The notes beneath the pieces were generated by a model. The model saw only the letters and a program-made list of their open reading frames with translations, was not told the DNA's origin and ran no database searches. DNA of 64,000 bases from Clostridium sporogenes (GTDB lineage: Bacteria; Bacillota; Clostridia; Clostridiales; Clostridiaceae): contig NZ_CP011663.1 in assembly GCF_001020205.1 (NCBI RefSeq), forward strand, positions 1,054,001 through 1,118,000, written 5' to 3'. The position numbers and the translations under genes were made by a program. Positions 9,419 to 19,116 of the stretch are shown here, piece after piece. The first letter of the stretch is position 1. Every line of letters begins with the position of its first letter.

Positions 9419-10486
9419 TTATTTACCTCCAAATCTATAGGTGCTTTTTTGCATTAAATATAGGAAGAAAGGACCTCCTAAAAATGCAGTTATTACTCCT
9501 ATAGGAACTTCCTGTGGAGATAATACGGTTCTAGCTATAGTATCTGTAATTACCATTAATATTGATCCTATTACAATACCAAAGGGTATTAATTTTTTAT
9601 GAGAAGAACCTACCATTTGCCTTGCTATATGAGGAACTATAAGCCCTACAAATCCAATTACTCCTGTAAAAGCTACTATAGTACCTGTTAAAAGTGTAGA
9701 AGCTATCATTATAAATCTAATTATAAATTTAGTATTTATACCTATATTTTTTGCTACGGCTTCACCTAAAAGCATAGCATCTAAATCTTTATATAATAGC
9801 ATGCTTAAAATGGAAGTTATAACCATTATTACAAGAGAAAACTTCACTTGATTATAATTAGCTCCTGCTAAACTACCAATAGTCCAAAATACTGCGCTTT
9901 TAACTAAGCTATCATTTTTGGCAAAGGTTATTATAAAATTTGTTACTGCAGTAAATATAGAAGATACAGCAACTCCAGTTAGTATTAATTTAGTTTTAGA
10001 ATACACTTTACTTACTCCGGATATTTTAAATACCATAATAGATGCAATTAAAGAACCTAAAAATGCTCCTAAGGCTATTCCTAAATGTCCAAAAGAACTT
10101 AAAATGCCTAATACTATAGATAGGGTAGCCCCTGCAGATGCACCAGAGGATATACCTAATATGTATGGATCTGCTAGTGAGTTTCTGGTTAAAGTTTGCA
10201 TTAAAATTCCCACAAGGGCTAAAGCACCACCAGAAACTATTGCTAGAAGTAATCTTGGAAGCCTTAATTTAAAAACTATATTATCAATATTATTTGGCCA
10301 ATCTTTAGCAAAAATTTCTTTGTTTAATATGTTATTTATAAGGGATTTAAAGGTTACACCTACATCTATTTTTACAGAACCAAAGGTTATGCAAACTGTG
10401 GTTATTACAAACAATACTATAATTAATAGAATAAATTTTAAAGTGCAATTATTTTTGCACTTTAAAATTTGTTTATCCTTATTCAT
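9419..10486 (-). CDS. FecCD-family ABC importer permease
   Basis: This 355-residue permease has about nine to ten membrane segments. Family motifs are visible: RLPRLLLAIVSGGALALVG near residue 75, the run LADPYILGISSGAS (about 105-118) and GFVGLIVPHIARQMVG (about 275), which contains the ATPase-coupling helix. This FecCD (PF01032) fold serves siderophore, heme and vitamin B12 uptake. It lies 11 bases after the binding-protein gene and directly before the ATPase gene, so the three form one operon. The first 20 residues are unusually polar and include two cysteines. Confidence 0.94.
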   Translation of the reverse strand: MNKDKQILKCKNNCTLKFILLIIVLFVITTVCITFGSVKIDVGVTFKSLINNILNKEIFAKDWPNNIDNIVFKLRLPRLLLAIVSGGALALVGILMQTLTRNSLADPYILGISSGASAGATLSIVLGILSSFGHLGIALGAFLGSLIASIMVFKISGVSKVYSKTKLILTGVAVSSIFTAVTNFIITFAKNDSLVKSAVFWTIGSLAGANYNQVKFSLVIMVITSILSMLLYKDLDAMLLGEAVAKNIGINTKFIIRFIMIASTLLTGTIVAFTGVIGFVGLIVPHIARQMVGSSHKKLIPFGIVIGSILMVITDTIARTVLSPQEVPIGVITAFLGGPFFLYLMQKSTYRFGGK

Positions 10487-10497
10487 TTCATCACCAA

Positions 10498-11520
10498 CTA
10501 AAATTTATCTGGGTAGAATTCTTTAGCTAGTTTATTTACAGTTTTAGGAACTCTTACGCCAGGATATAATTCAGTTAATTCAACTTTTATAAACTTGTTG
10601 TTTTTTATAGCATTTACATCCTTTAAAGCAGGATTTGCTTTAAGAGCTTTAACCTTGTTTTCAAAGGTATCTCCACCGTTTCCAACGGAATACTCTAAAA
10701 CCATTATTACATCTGGATTTCTTTTTATTATTTCTTCCATAGATACTTCAGGGTAGTCTTTTTTCATATCGCCGAAGACATTTTCACCCTGTGCAAGCTT
10801 AATTATTTCGTTGTTTATACCTTTTCCAACAACTACAGCTTTATCTTTTCCAGAGTCATATCCTAAAACCTTTACTTTTTTATCAACGTTTTTAATTTTG
10901 TCTGTAGTTTCTTTTAGTTCTGATTTCATTTTTTCTGTTAATTCTTTAGCTTTATCTTCCTTGCCAAAGATCATTCCAAGATTTTTAAAATCTTCATAGA
11001 TAGAATCAACTGTTGCATCTGGGCTTACAGATCTTGGAATATAAGCTTTTATCTTATTTTCATTTAACCAGTCTATACTACCAGCACCTTTATCATTGAA
11101 GTCTCCACCCCAACCTATTATAAAGTCAACTCCATTTGATAGTATTTGCTCTTTAGATGGATAAGTTTTACTCATAACAGGTACCTTATCATAGGCAGGT
11201 TTTAAATCTGGTAGTATATTGTTTTCTGCGTATGCAGTACCAGCCATTTTGTCTTGTAGATCCATAGATAACATCATTTCGATCATACAATTTGTTATTG
11301 CTAAAGATTTTTCTGGTTTTTTATCATAAACCATTGAAAATTTGTTTGAACTATCATCATGTCTACTAGTTTGTACAAAATCTAGTTTTAATGGTTTATC
11401 AGCAGATTGTTCAGTTTTAGTACTGTCACTACTTGTGCTAGTACTTTTATTAGAGCAACCAGTAATACCTCCTACCAATACTAGTGTAGATAATGTGATA
11501 GCAATTAATTTTTTGTTCAT
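10498..11520 (-). CDS. Iron-complex/cobalamin-type substrate-binding lipoprotein
   Basis: This 340-residue lipoprotein has a Lys-Lys N-terminus, a hydrophobic signal and a lipobox ending at Cys22 (VGGITGC). It then carries a Ser/Thr-rich linker and a FepB/BtuF-like binding domain with the family blocks SLAITNCMIEMM, GVDFIIGWGGDF and EIIKRNPDVIMV. I start it at 11520 because GGGAGG lies 7 bases upstream; the longer frame to 11535 would begin before this site. It is the first gene of the importer operon. A 15-base palindrome at 11554-11568 lies upstream. A decayed relative is at 2408-2620. The ligand is unknown. Confidence 0.92.
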   Translation of the reverse strand: MNKKLIAITLSTLVLVGGITGCSNKSTSTSSDSTKTEQSADKPLKLDFVQTSRHDDSSNKFSMVYDKKPEKSLAITNCMIEMMLSMDLQDKMAGTAYAENNILPDLKPAYDKVPVMSKTYPSKEQILSNGVDFIIGWGGDFNDKGAGSIDWLNENKIKAYIPRSVSPDATVDSIYEDFKNLGMIFGKEDKAKELTEKMKSELKETTDKIKNVDKKVKVLGYDSGKDKAVVVGKGINNEIIKLAQGENVFGDMKKDYPEVSMEEIIKRNPDVIMVLEYSVGNGGDTFENKVKALKANPALKDVNAIKNNKFIKVELTELYPGVRVPKTVNKLAKEFYPDKF

Positions 11521-11553
11521 AAAAATTCCTCCCAAAAACCTTTACTTTGTTTT

Positions 11554-11568
11554 TTGATTAACAATCAA
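11554..11568. promoter_or_regulatory. Palindrome upstream of the importer operon, possible operator
   Basis: TTGATTAACAATCAA is a 6+3+6 inverted repeat about 35 bases upstream of the importer start. It resembles a metal-regulator operator by position only; it does not match a Fur box closely, so the regulator is unknown. Confidence 0.35.
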
Positions 11569-11849
11569 TCATAAAATGTGTGCATAAAATATAATTAATC
11601 GCCAATAAATGACAGGAATTTTACATTGCCAAAAATAATTCTATCATAGCATATAAAAAGTATCAAACCATTGCTTTATCATAGGAAAGCAATAGGTTAT
11701 CCAAAATTATTTAATAAGTTAGTATAACTTATTTTATCTTAAATTTATTGTAGCGATAGTAAATGAAATATAAAATATTTTTAAATTAACTTGTAGAGTT
11801 ATTTTTGAAAAGTAACACCTTGAAATAGTATAAATAGATTTCTAGGTTT

Positions 11850-11960
11850 CAAAGAGAAGTTTTACTCTCAGTAAAGCTTACAAAATACTAACTCACTCTT
11901 TTAAGAAGATGGGAGTATTAGAGTGAATAGTCATAGAATAAATAAAATATTTTGAAAAAG
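11850..11960 (-). repeat. Dispersed repeat family C, degraded copy
   Basis: Read on the minus strand, this matches the element at 32105-32246: CACTCTAATACTCCCATCTT, then the TAAGCTTTACTGAGAGTAAA region, with the central part (GGTACGTCCCTGGATAACG in the intact copy) lost. The rest of 11569-12062 holds only this repeat and the dhaK terminator. Confidence 0.55.
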
Positions 11961-11969
11961 AGTAAAAAT

Positions 11970-12011
11970 AAAAACTCCAGTAAAAAATAAGGTGTTTACT
12001 GGAGTTTTTAG
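11970..12011. terminator. Bidirectional-type terminator after dhaK
   Basis: The inverted repeat AAAAACTCCAGTAAA / TTTACTGGAGTTTTT has a loop of about 11 bases and an A-run/T-run on each side. It lies about 50 bases past the stop of the minus-strand dhaK gene. Confidence 0.85.
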
Positions 12012-12062
12012 GTTAAATTTTAAATTATAATAATTGTATGAGTTATTATAATATTAGAAGGC

Positions 12063-13823
12063 TTATTTTAATGAATTTGATATTTCTGTAAATATAACTC
12101 CTAATCCATAGGCACCTGCATCTGGGTAACCAATACTTCTTTCACCAACTGTACCTGCTCTACCCATACGAGCTACTATTTCTTCAGTCATTTTTGCACC
12201 TTTAACTGCTGCAGCGGCACCTTTTTGGAAGGCCTCATGGATAGAAGTATTGTTATTAGAACTTTCACTCCATAAATCAGCACAAGGAACTAATGCGTCA
12301 ATTAAAGTTTTATCTCCGACTACGGCTCCTCTTCCAAAAGAACGTTCTCCTGTGGATTGTATTCCTTTTACTGCTGCTTGCATCATTTCAGCAAAATCTG
12401 AAAGGGATAATTCTTTTTTATCTCCAACTTTTTTTCCTGCAGCTCTAAATGCTGATCCCCATATTGGACCTGATGCTCCACCACAATGCTCCATAATTAC
12501 TAAAGAGCATTCGTTTAAGAATTTACCAATATTCATATCATCTTCTTTAAGAATATGTTTCCATTCTCTTTTTAATTGTTTAAAGCCTTTTGCTACACTC
12601 ATACCAAAATCACCATCACCAGCATGAGAATCTAATTCACAGAAATGAACTTCATTTGCTATTATTACTTCACTCATCTTATCTATAATATAAATCATAT
12701 TATCTAAAGTGATTTTTTCATCTTTAATTTCACTGTGACAATCACATGTTTCTAAATCAAAAGTAACTTCTTTTATAGCATCATTATTACTTTCTAAAGC
12801 TACATATTCAACCGGTTCAACTGGTCCTGAAACTTTAAATGCAGGAGTGTCACTTTCTTTTGATAATAATTCTTTAAGCTCTTTATCTAGTTTCATAATA
12901 GATACTGAAGCACCTTCCATATCTATACTAGTCATATAGTTTCCTACGAATATTCTATTTATTTTTATATTTCTTTTTGAAAGTTCAGCAGTAACTGAAT
13001 TATTAAAAAGATATAATTCTTGTAGTGGAGTAGCACCAAAACCATTAATTAATAATGCCACTTCTTCATTATTAGACCCGTCTATCTTCATATCTTTTAA
13101 TATGGAGTCAACAATTTTTTTAGCTAATTCATCTGCTGAGGCAATCTTTTCTCTTACTATTCCAGGTTCACCGTGAATTCCAACACCGAATTCTATCTCA
13201 TCTTCTCCTAATTGAAAAGTTGGAGTTCTTTTAGCAGGAACTGTACAAGATGATAATGCAAAACCTAAACTTCTAACATTGGCTATAGCTTTTTCGGCGA
13301 TTGATTTAACTTCTTCTAATGATAAACCTAATTCTGCAGCTGCACCGGCTAGTTTATGAACTAGTACAGTACCAGCAACACCTCTACGACCTACAGTATA
13401 TAAACTATCTTCAACAGCTATATCATCATCAACCTTTACATAATCAACTTTAATACCATCTTCACTAGCTAAATGTGCGGCATTTTTAAAATTCATTATA
13501 TCTCCACTATAGTTTTTTATAATTAATAAAGTTCCTTTTTCACTGGCCGTAGCTTTTATAGCTTTATACACTTGAATTTGGGATGGAGAAGCAAACACAT
13601 CTCCGCATACTGCTGCATCTAACATTCCCTTTCCAATAAATCCGGCATGAGCTGGTTCGTGACCACTTCCACCACCACTAATTAAGCTAACTTTATTTTT
13701 GTTTATACTCTTTTTTTTCATTATTTTATATTTTCTAACAAACTCTAATTCTGGATGTGCCATAGCTATTCCATTACACATTTCCATAACTACAGTTTCA
13801 GGTTTATTTATTATTTTTTTCAT
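12063..13823 (-). CDS. dhaK: ATP-dependent dihydroxyacetone kinase (fused DhaK-DhaL)
   Basis: This 586-residue kinase phosphorylates dihydroxyacetone to dihydroxyacetone phosphate in the cytoplasm. The DhaK domain (about residues 1-330) has the glycine-rich SGGGSGHEPAHAGF and the substrate-binding His in GIHGEPG (about 218). The DhaL nucleotide domain (about 375-586) has the Mg-ATP motif DSHAGDGDFG (about 396) and GGASGPIWG. One fused chain is the Citrobacter-like ATP-dependent form, not the PTS-dependent DhaK/L/M form. A linker containing CDCH (about 358) joins the domains. It follows glycerol dehydrogenase by 10 bases, so the pair performs oxidative glycerol use. Confidence 0.96.
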   Translation of the reverse strand: MKKIINKPETVVMEMCNGIAMAHPELEFVRKYKIMKKKSINKNKVSLISGGGSGHEPAHAGFIGKGMLDAAVCGDVFASPSQIQVYKAIKATASEKGTLLIIKNYSGDIMNFKNAAHLASEDGIKVDYVKVDDDIAVEDSLYTVGRRGVAGTVLVHKLAGAAAELGLSLEEVKSIAEKAIANVRSLGFALSSCTVPAKRTPTFQLGEDEIEFGVGIHGEPGIVREKIASADELAKKIVDSILKDMKIDGSNNEEVALLINGFGATPLQELYLFNNSVTAELSKRNIKINRIFVGNYMTSIDMEGASVSIMKLDKELKELLSKESDTPAFKVSGPVEPVEYVALESNNDAIKEVTFDLETCDCHSEIKDEKITLDNMIYIIDKMSEVIIANEVHFCELDSHAGDGDFGMSVAKGFKQLKREWKHILKEDDMNIGKFLNECSLVIMEHCGGASGPIWGSAFRAAGKKVGDKKELSLSDFAEMMQAAVKGIQSTGERSFGRGAVVGDKTLIDALVPCADLWSESSNNNTSIHEAFQKGAAAAVKGAKMTEEIVARMGRAGTVGERSIGYPDAGAYGLGVIFTEISNSLK

Positions 13824-13833
13824 ATTTACACCT

Positions 13834-14964
13834 CTATTTATTTGATTTATATTTTTTACCTAATGTATCTGCTGTTATTATTGCTGCGGCCACTGCTTCT
13901 GGAGTTACCTTAAATGGCATAGAGTGTATTGATTCTTCTTCTATACAAGATTTTTTAGCTACTTCCATAAGTTCTTCATCAGTAATGCTGTCTACACCAA
14001 TATCTTCTAAACAAACTGGAAGTCCAATTTCTAAGCAGAAGTTTATTACTTCGTCGATTTCTTCTTTTGGTGCATTTTCAAGAACTAATTGAGCAATTGT
14101 CCCAAAGGCAACTTTTTCTCCATGAAAGTATTTATGAGTTCCCTCTAGTATAGTTAATCCATCATGGATTGCATGAGCGGCTGCTAAACCAGCACTTTCA
14201 AAACCTAGTCCTGATAAAAGAATATTTGTTTCTATTATGTTTTCTAATGCTTGTGTTACTAAATTACAATCTGATGCTATTTTTGCTTTTACACCATCTT
14301 CTAGTAATGTTTTATAACAAGCTTTTGCAAGTGTTAATGCTGTGTTAGTTCCTTTTGCTGGTGGACATAATCCTTCTCTAACTCCACAAGGTAACCCTGC
14401 ATTAACATTTGAAAAAGAATTTGAAGTTGCTCTTGCTTCGAAATATGTTGATAGAGCATCACCCATTCCTGAAACTAAGAATCTTGTTGGAGCATTTGCA
14501 ATAACTGTAGTATCTATTAAAATTACAGTTGGACTTTGCCAGAAATAAGCATAATCATCAAAGGAACCGTCTGGTGTGTAAAGTACAGCAGAGTGACTAG
14601 TTGGGGCATCTGTAGCTGCTATGGTTGGAACAATTATTAGTGAATTACCTTTAGCAACACATTTTGCTGTATCGATAGCTTTACCACCACCAAGTCCTAT
14701 AGTGCATGCACATTTATTATTTTTTGCAATTTCTTGTAATCTTGCAACTTCTTCTCTTGAACATTCTCCACAGAATTCACTTTCTACAAAAGTAATTCCA
14801 AATTTTTTGGCAGTTGAATCTAATTTATCTTTAACACGCTTTATATCATCTTTGTGAGCTATTAATAGAGCTGATTCCCCAAAGCTCTTTACAAAATAAC
14901 CTAAGTTTAATAATTCATCTTCACCTTGAACATATTTAGTTGGACAAATAAATGCTTTTCTCAT
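13834..14964 (-). CDS. dhaD: Glycerol dehydrogenase (iron/zinc alcohol dehydrogenase family)
   Basis: This 376-residue enzyme oxidises glycerol to dihydroxyacetone with NAD. Visible features are the nucleotide-binding GLGGGKAIDTAK (about residues 90-101), the IVPTIAATDAPTS block (about 115-130), the metal-site Asp and His residues including HAIHDGLT (about 250) and HGEKVAFG (about 267). Length and motifs match GldA/DhaD. AGGGGAG precedes the start. It is the first gene of the dhaD-dhaK pair, and the PocR-AraC regulator upstream probably activates it. No diol dehydratase or propanediol dehydrogenase gene lies in this window, so the reductive branch is elsewhere or absent. Confidence 0.95.
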   Translation of the reverse strand: MRKAFICPTKYVQGEDELLNLGYFVKSFGESALLIAHKDDIKRVKDKLDSTAKKFGITFVESEFCGECSREEVARLQEIAKNNKCACTIGLGGGKAIDTAKCVAKGNSLIIVPTIAATDAPTSHSAVLYTPDGSFDDYAYFWQSPTVILIDTTVIANAPTRFLVSGMGDALSTYFEARATSNSFSNVNAGLPCGVREGLCPPAKGTNTALTLAKACYKTLLEDGVKAKIASDCNLVTQALENIIETNILLSGLGFESAGLAAAHAIHDGLTILEGTHKYFHGEKVAFGTIAQLVLENAPKEEIDEVINFCLEIGLPVCLEDIGVDSITDEELMEVAKKSCIEEESIHSMPFKVTPEAVAAAIITADTLGKKYKSNK

Positions 14965-15228
14965 TATAATCTCCCCTTAATTTGTAAAAATATTTTTATT
15001 TTTTAACTTGTCTTTATTTTAATATCGTTTACATGAATATGCATTGGACTTACATGACAAAAAGTTATGATTAAAAATCGTATTTTTTTGTGGTTGAGTA
15101 AATTTGTTGTAATTTTATATCTTTTCATTGTTTAAAATGGGATATATGTAAAAATATTAAAGGGTAAATATGTAAAAGGTTACAATTGAGAGGGAATATT
15201 GAGAATATATAAAAAGGGGAAAAAATAA

Positions 15229-15347
15229 AAAAGACTTAATTTTAAAGACAAAAAATACATTTATAAACTACTTTAGTTTGTTAAGAAATTCTAAATTAGT
15301 AGTTTTATTAAATGTATTTTATATATTAAAATTAAATCTATTATAGG
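15229..15347. repeat. Dispersed repeat family D, copy 2
   Basis: The ends are AGACTTAATTTTAAAG and ATTAAAATTAAATCTATTAT. Inside is a stem AAAATACATTTATAAACTAC / GTAGTTTTATTAAATGTATT with one indel. It lies in the 496-base gap between dhaD and its regulator; bases 14965-15228 are taken to hold the dhaD promoter, but I could not assign its boxes firmly. Confidence 0.65.
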
Positions 15348-15460
15348 TGATGTATGAAGAATATTTTTTTGCTTTTTCAATGATTTATATATAGGGTATT
15401 TTAATACTTTTTAATTCTTATAGTAATTTGTATATAGAAAGTGTTACATATTAATATTTT

Positions 15461-16498
15461 TTAATTTTTCTTACAGTATTTTCTATATACAAAAGGGGTT
15501 ACACCTTCATATTTTTTGAATATTTTTATAAAATAGCCTGTTTCGTTAAAGCCAAGTTCATCACTAATTTCATTTACATGCATATCTGTTTCTTCTAATA
15601 AGTTTTTTGCCCAATCTATTTTTAGATTAGAAACAAAACTTGAAAAGCTTTTTCCTGTTTCTTTTGCAAATAGCCTACTAAAATAACTAGGACTTACATG
15701 ACAAACCTCTGCCATTTTTTTTGCAGTAATATTTTCACTTTTATGATTATAAATATACTCAATAGCAGGATTTAATGTATTACTTACTGAAATATCTAAA
15801 CTATCACTTGAAAGGTTTTCTTTTACATAAGAATTTAATAGTGCATTAGACATTTCCTTTTTTGCATGTTCAATATTTCTCATTGTATATCCTGTTAAGG
15901 TGTTTGAATTTATTTCTGATTCAGATGTTATAGCTTTTTGATACATCTCTGAAATTAAATTTTTATTTAAAGCTTCTTCTACTAAATAATTGCATAAAGA
16001 AAATAACATATTAGCTATTTCTTTCACTTCTTTTAATGATAAAACAGGAATTTCATCGTAATATTCTTTAAATTCTTCTAAGGCGTGTCTAGCCATAGAA
16101 TTTTTAGGTGTTATAACTATTTGTTCTAAGAAATCTGAATCCTTATTATCAGATAGTTTTATTTGCCCAGCCATAATTGCGCCAATATATTTACCATCTA
16201 TAATTATTGGAATAGCTATATCTACTATATTATAATGACATAAATATATATAAGGTTTATTTAAACGGACTGCTTCTAAACCACCTCTTGAATCGCATTT
16301 TTGACAATACTTAACAAGATTGGGATTTGATCTTACCGCATTGCAAAATTTATTGCAACCACTATGCTTTGTAACTGGATTTCCCTTATAATCCACGATT
16401 ATTATAGCTGCCTTAGTAACTAATGATAAAGAGTCCTGTAGTTTAACCCATTTTTTTAGATCTATGACCTTATGTAAATTTAAATTTTCCTTAATCAA
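15461..16498 (-). CDS. AraC-family regulator with PocR sensory domain
   Basis: This is a 345-residue regulator. The N-terminal PocR domain (about residues 8-170) has the cysteine-rich patch GCNKFCNAV ... YCQKCD and the block LCHYNIVDIAIPI; this domain is proposed to bind small diols or related molecules. The C-terminal AraC DNA-binding domain (about 240-345) has two helix-turn-helix units (ITAKKMAEVCHVSPSYFSRLF and its partner around SDELGFNETGYFIKIFKKYEG, quoted in parts). It lies upstream of and parallel to dhaD-dhaK, so it is probably their activator responding to glycerol or a product. A short middle linker of about 50 residues joins the domains. Confidence 0.93.
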   Translation of the reverse strand: MIKENLNLHKVIDLKKWVKLQDSLSLVTKAAIIIVDYKGNPVTKHSGCNKFCNAVRSNPNLVKYCQKCDSRGGLEAVRLNKPYIYLCHYNIVDIAIPIIIDGKYIGAIMAGQIKLSDNKDSDFLEQIVITPKNSMARHALEEFKEYYDEIPVLSLKEVKEIANMLFSLCNYLVEEALNKNLISEMYQKAITSESEINSNTLTGYTMRNIEHAKKEMSNALLNSYVKENLSSDSLDISVSNTLNPAIEYIYNHKSENITAKKMAEVCHVSPSYFSRLFAKETGKSFSSFVSNLKIDWAKNLLEETDMHVNEISDELGFNETGYFIKIFKKYEGVTPFVYRKYCKKN

Positions 16499-16822
16499 TT
16501 TTATTTGCTCCTATAAACTCATTATATATTAACAAAATAACTCTATATAATTAATTCTTTTAATTATATAAAGTATTTATTTATAATGTATCATTGCATT
16601 ATATTCTATCATAATATCATAATCTTAACATTAGATTTATATAACATATATGGTTTAATTATAGATTTATAGTTTAAAATCAATTAATCTTAAAAATACT
16701 TAAAGTAATTAATTATGGATTAGATGCTTTTATAAGTAAATATATACACTATATTGAAATTGATATTTATAATATGTACAATTAAACTATGATTTAGTCC
16801 ATATTTGTAAAATAGCATAAAG

Positions 16823-16945
16823 GTTGGAAATATACCTGCCATTAAGCTATATAAAAAATGTGGTTTTAAATATATTGATACAGTTGACTTAGGACTTGGA
16901 AACTATAGGTTAAATTGGTTTAGATTATACGAAAAAATGCTATGA
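16823..16945 (+). pseudogene. C-terminal remnant of a GNAT acetyltransferase
   Basis: The frame reads VGNIPAIKLYKKCGFKYID and ends in NWFRLYEKML then stop. The 'PAIKLYKKCGF' form is the standard last motif of GNAT enzymes (acetyl-CoA loop, then the Tyr helix). Nothing upstream in any frame supplies the missing N-terminal two thirds, so it is a fossil. The rest of 16499-16962 is the AT-rich upstream region of the minus-strand regulator. Confidence 0.65.
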
Positions 16946-16962
16946 TATATATATGAAAGGTT

Positions 16963-17424
16963 GTGTTTCTTATTAAAAAGAAAAGAAATATATATTTGAT
17001 TATACTTATCTTAATGATACCTATATTATTTATATATTATCCAAAAGTTAATAATAAAGTTAATAACATTAATAAATATATACATGTCTATGATGTAGTA
17101 AAAGAAGCTTTTATAACTGAGAAAGGGTATTCTAATAAATTGTCCAAACATATATCAGAGGAAGTGTTTAAAAAAATAAATATATATAATAATTATGCTC
17201 TAAATGATCCTGAATATAAAAAACCTTTTAAAGTTGATTTTAAATTAAGAGAGAATTCCCAAAAGAAAATAAATAATATAGTTTATGTAAAAATGAACTA
17301 TTCAGTTGAAATAAAAGATTCACAAAATAAATCAATAGGAGGTTCTTGGGATGTACCAATAACTCTTACTGTTAAAGTCACAGGAGATAGTTGGTATATC
17401 ATTGAAGAAGAAGAATCTGCATAA
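16963..17424 (+). CDS. Small exported hypothetical protein
   Basis: This 153-residue protein starts at a GTG with GAAAGG 3-8 bases upstream. Residues 5-26 form one membrane or signal segment after a Lys/Arg-rich start. The remainder alternates polar helix and beta strands and ends with an acidic tail EEEESA. The pattern (signal anchor plus about 110 residues ending in 'VTGDSWYIIEEE') resembles small NTF2-like or DUF4829-type secreted domains, but I do not recognise it with confidence. Its function is unknown. Confidence 0.6.
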   Translation: MFLIKKKRNIYLIILILMIPILFIYYPKVNNKVNNINKYIHVYDVVKEAFITEKGYSNKLSKHISEEVFKKINIYNNYALNDPEYKKPFKVDFKLRENSQKKINNIVYVKMNYSVEIKDSQNKSIGGSWDVPITLTVKVTGDSWYIIEEEESA

Positions 17425-17521
17425 ATTTAAACTACCATCTAGTATATATTTGTAAATAAATGCGTCACAAGTTTAATAGAGTAATTGAAAGGTTATTTTA
17501 TAATTATCGGGGGTGAAACTT

Positions 17522-17680
17522 TTGAAGGGAATTAAGAACATTTTATTAGGAATTGCAATAATTTTAATTGGAGGCTTTTTTATTATAAGTGAAGATAGTA
17601 GTTTGGGTGGATATGGTGAATTAATTGTTTTGATAATAGGACTTGCTCAATGTATACGGGGTGTTAGAATGAATGATTGA
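17522..17680 (+). CDS. 52-residue small membrane protein
   Basis: A TTG start lies 6 bases after a GGGGGTG ribosome-binding site. The short frame encodes a Lys-containing start, two hydrophobic segments (about residues 4-21 and 32-43) joined by SEDSSLGGYGE, and a basic end RGVRMND. It is too short for usual ORF calling, but the ribosome-binding site and clear membrane pattern support it. It resembles small DUF-type two-helix clostridial proteins; function unknown. Confidence 0.55.
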   Translation: MKGIKNILLGIAIILIGGFFIISEDSSLGGYGELIVLIIGLAQCIRGVRMND

Positions 17681-17833
17681 ACGTTGAATAACAGCATAAC
17701 ATTCATTTATAGTTGTGACGGGAACATTCTTAAGTTATGACTTATTTAAAAGTTAATTGGCACAAGAGGTATGCTAGTGAGGGCTAAAATTATTGCAAAC
17801 AATATGTTTTTGAAAAGTAAGGAGGAACTTACA

Positions 17834-18298
17834 ATGAACATAAGAATGTATAAATCAGAGGATTGTAGAGAAATCGTAGAATTATTTTATAATACTGTTC
17901 ATTCAATAAATTCAAGGGATTATAGCCTTGAACAACTTGATGTATGGGCACCTAAAGAAATTGATATTGCTTTATGGGATAAATCTCTTTCACAACATTA
18001 TTCTATTGTAGCTGAGGAAAACGGTGTTATCATAGGATTTGGAGATTTAGATGCAATTGGATATCTTGATAGACTATATGTTCATAAGGATTATCAAGGT
18101 ATTGGTGTAGCAACTACAATTTCTAATGAGTTAGAAAATTATGCACAGGAAAATCATATCAGTATTGTAACAACTAATGCCTCTATTACAGCTAAACCTT
18201 TTTTCAAGAAACGAGGTTATGAGGTGGTAAAAGAACAATTTATTGAACGAAATGGACAATTTTTAAAAAATTTTATTATGAAGAAGGTCTTAAGATAA
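17834..18298 (+). CDS. GNAT-family N-acetyltransferase
   Basis: This 154-residue enzyme should transfer an acetyl group from acetyl-CoA. It starts at 17834, where AAGGAGG lies 8 bases upstream; the frame opens earlier (17771) without such a site. Features: N-terminal MNIRMYKSEDC, the beta-4 strand AIGYLDRLYVHKDYQG, the acetyl-CoA loop QGIGVATTI (about residue 97) and the late motif AKPFFKKRGYEVV. The 'LDRLYVH..YQGIG' form is like YafP-type acetyltransferases. The substrate is unknown. It is the first of several acetyltransferases in this accessory stretch. Confidence 0.9.
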   Translation: MNIRMYKSEDCREIVELFYNTVHSINSRDYSLEQLDVWAPKEIDIALWDKSLSQHYSIVAEENGVIIGFGDLDAIGYLDRLYVHKDYQGIGVATTISNELENYAQENHISIVTTNASITAKPFFKKRGYEVVKEQFIERNGQFLKNFIMKKVLR

Positions 18299-18392
18299 TG
18301 ATCATAGTATAATAAAATTAGGATTTAGTACATATTTGTGTTTAATTATAAATATATTCATGAAGATAAAAATGGAATAAATACAAACAAGA

Positions 18393-18449
18393 TATTTTGA
18401 AAATGTAGATTTATTTATGGATGAAATAATTAGTTTTTTAGGCGATTAA
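18393..18449 (+). pseudogene. Possible C-terminal fossil of an alpha/beta hydrolase or similar enzyme
   Basis: The frame reads YFENVDLFMDEIISFLGD then stop, which resembles the final helix of alpha/beta hydrolases (compare MEEPEKFNKDIVEFIEK in the gene at 37400). It is only 18 residues, so the call is weak. Confidence 0.25.
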
Positions 18450-18504
18450 GATATACTTGTAAAATAAAAAGAAGTAAAGTTTATTTACGTAATAGGGGGA
18501 TGCC

Positions 18505-18957
18505 ATGGAAATCAAAATAATAAAAGAGAATAAAAGAAGTTTTTTAGATTTATTACTTTTAGCAGATGAACAAGAAAGTATGATTGATAAATATTTAAAC
18601 CGTGGGGAAATGTTTGCTCTATATGATGAAGATTTAAAAAGTATTTGTGTAGTAACCAATGAAGAGGAATGCGTATATGAGATAAAGAATTTAGCAACAT
18701 ATGAAAAATATCAAGGACAAGGTTATGGAAGTAAGTTAATTAAGTACGTATTTGAATATTATAAGGATAAATGCAAAACAATGCTTGTAGGTACTGGAGA
18801 TAGTCCATTGACAATTCCCTTTTATAAGCATTGTGGATTTAAAATTTCCCATAGAGTTAAAAATTTTTTTATCGATAATTATGATCATCCTATTTATGAA
18901 AATGGAGTTCACCTAATTGATATGGTTTATTTAAAAAAAGATTTTGAAAGATCTTGA
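18505..18957 (+). CDS. GNAT-family N-acetyltransferase
   Basis: This 150-residue acetyltransferase has the strand IKNLATYEKYQGQGYGSKLI, with the acetyl-CoA loop QGQGYG (about residues 71-76), and the late motif LTIPFYKHCGFKISH (about 106-120). The next strand, around VKNFFIDNYDHPIYENG, is typical of the YjcF/YvbK-like group. AGGGGGATGCC precedes the ATG. The substrate is unknown. Codon use is like its neighbours. Confidence 0.9.
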   Translation: MEIKIIKENKRSFLDLLLLADEQESMIDKYLNRGEMFALYDEDLKSICVVTNEEECVYEIKNLATYEKYQGQGYGSKLIKYVFEYYKDKCKTMLVGTGDSPLTIPFYKHCGFKISHRVKNFFIDNYDHPIYENGVHLIDMVYLKKDFERS

Positions 18958-19116
18958 GAATAATCCTTATTTAATTTGTGTTTATTGTTCTTATTTTTAT
19001 AATTATGGACAAAGTTAGCACAATAGGCTATACACATAGAATAATGTAAAAAGAAAGGAAGTGAGTATTTAGTAGGGATGTGTACTTGTAACACACTCTC
19101 TAACTAAAGATAAATT

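Noticed and set aside
9918..10526. 202-residue frame opposite the FecCD permease gene
   Set aside because: It is the antisense shadow of a well-supported membrane protein gene.
11554..11568. Fur box before the importer operon
   Set aside because: The palindrome TTGATTAACAATCAA does not match the GATAATGATAATCATTATC pattern well enough to name the regulator.
12250..12627. 125-residue frame opposite dhaK
   Set aside because: Antisense shadow; no ribosome-binding site and the kinase frame is certain.
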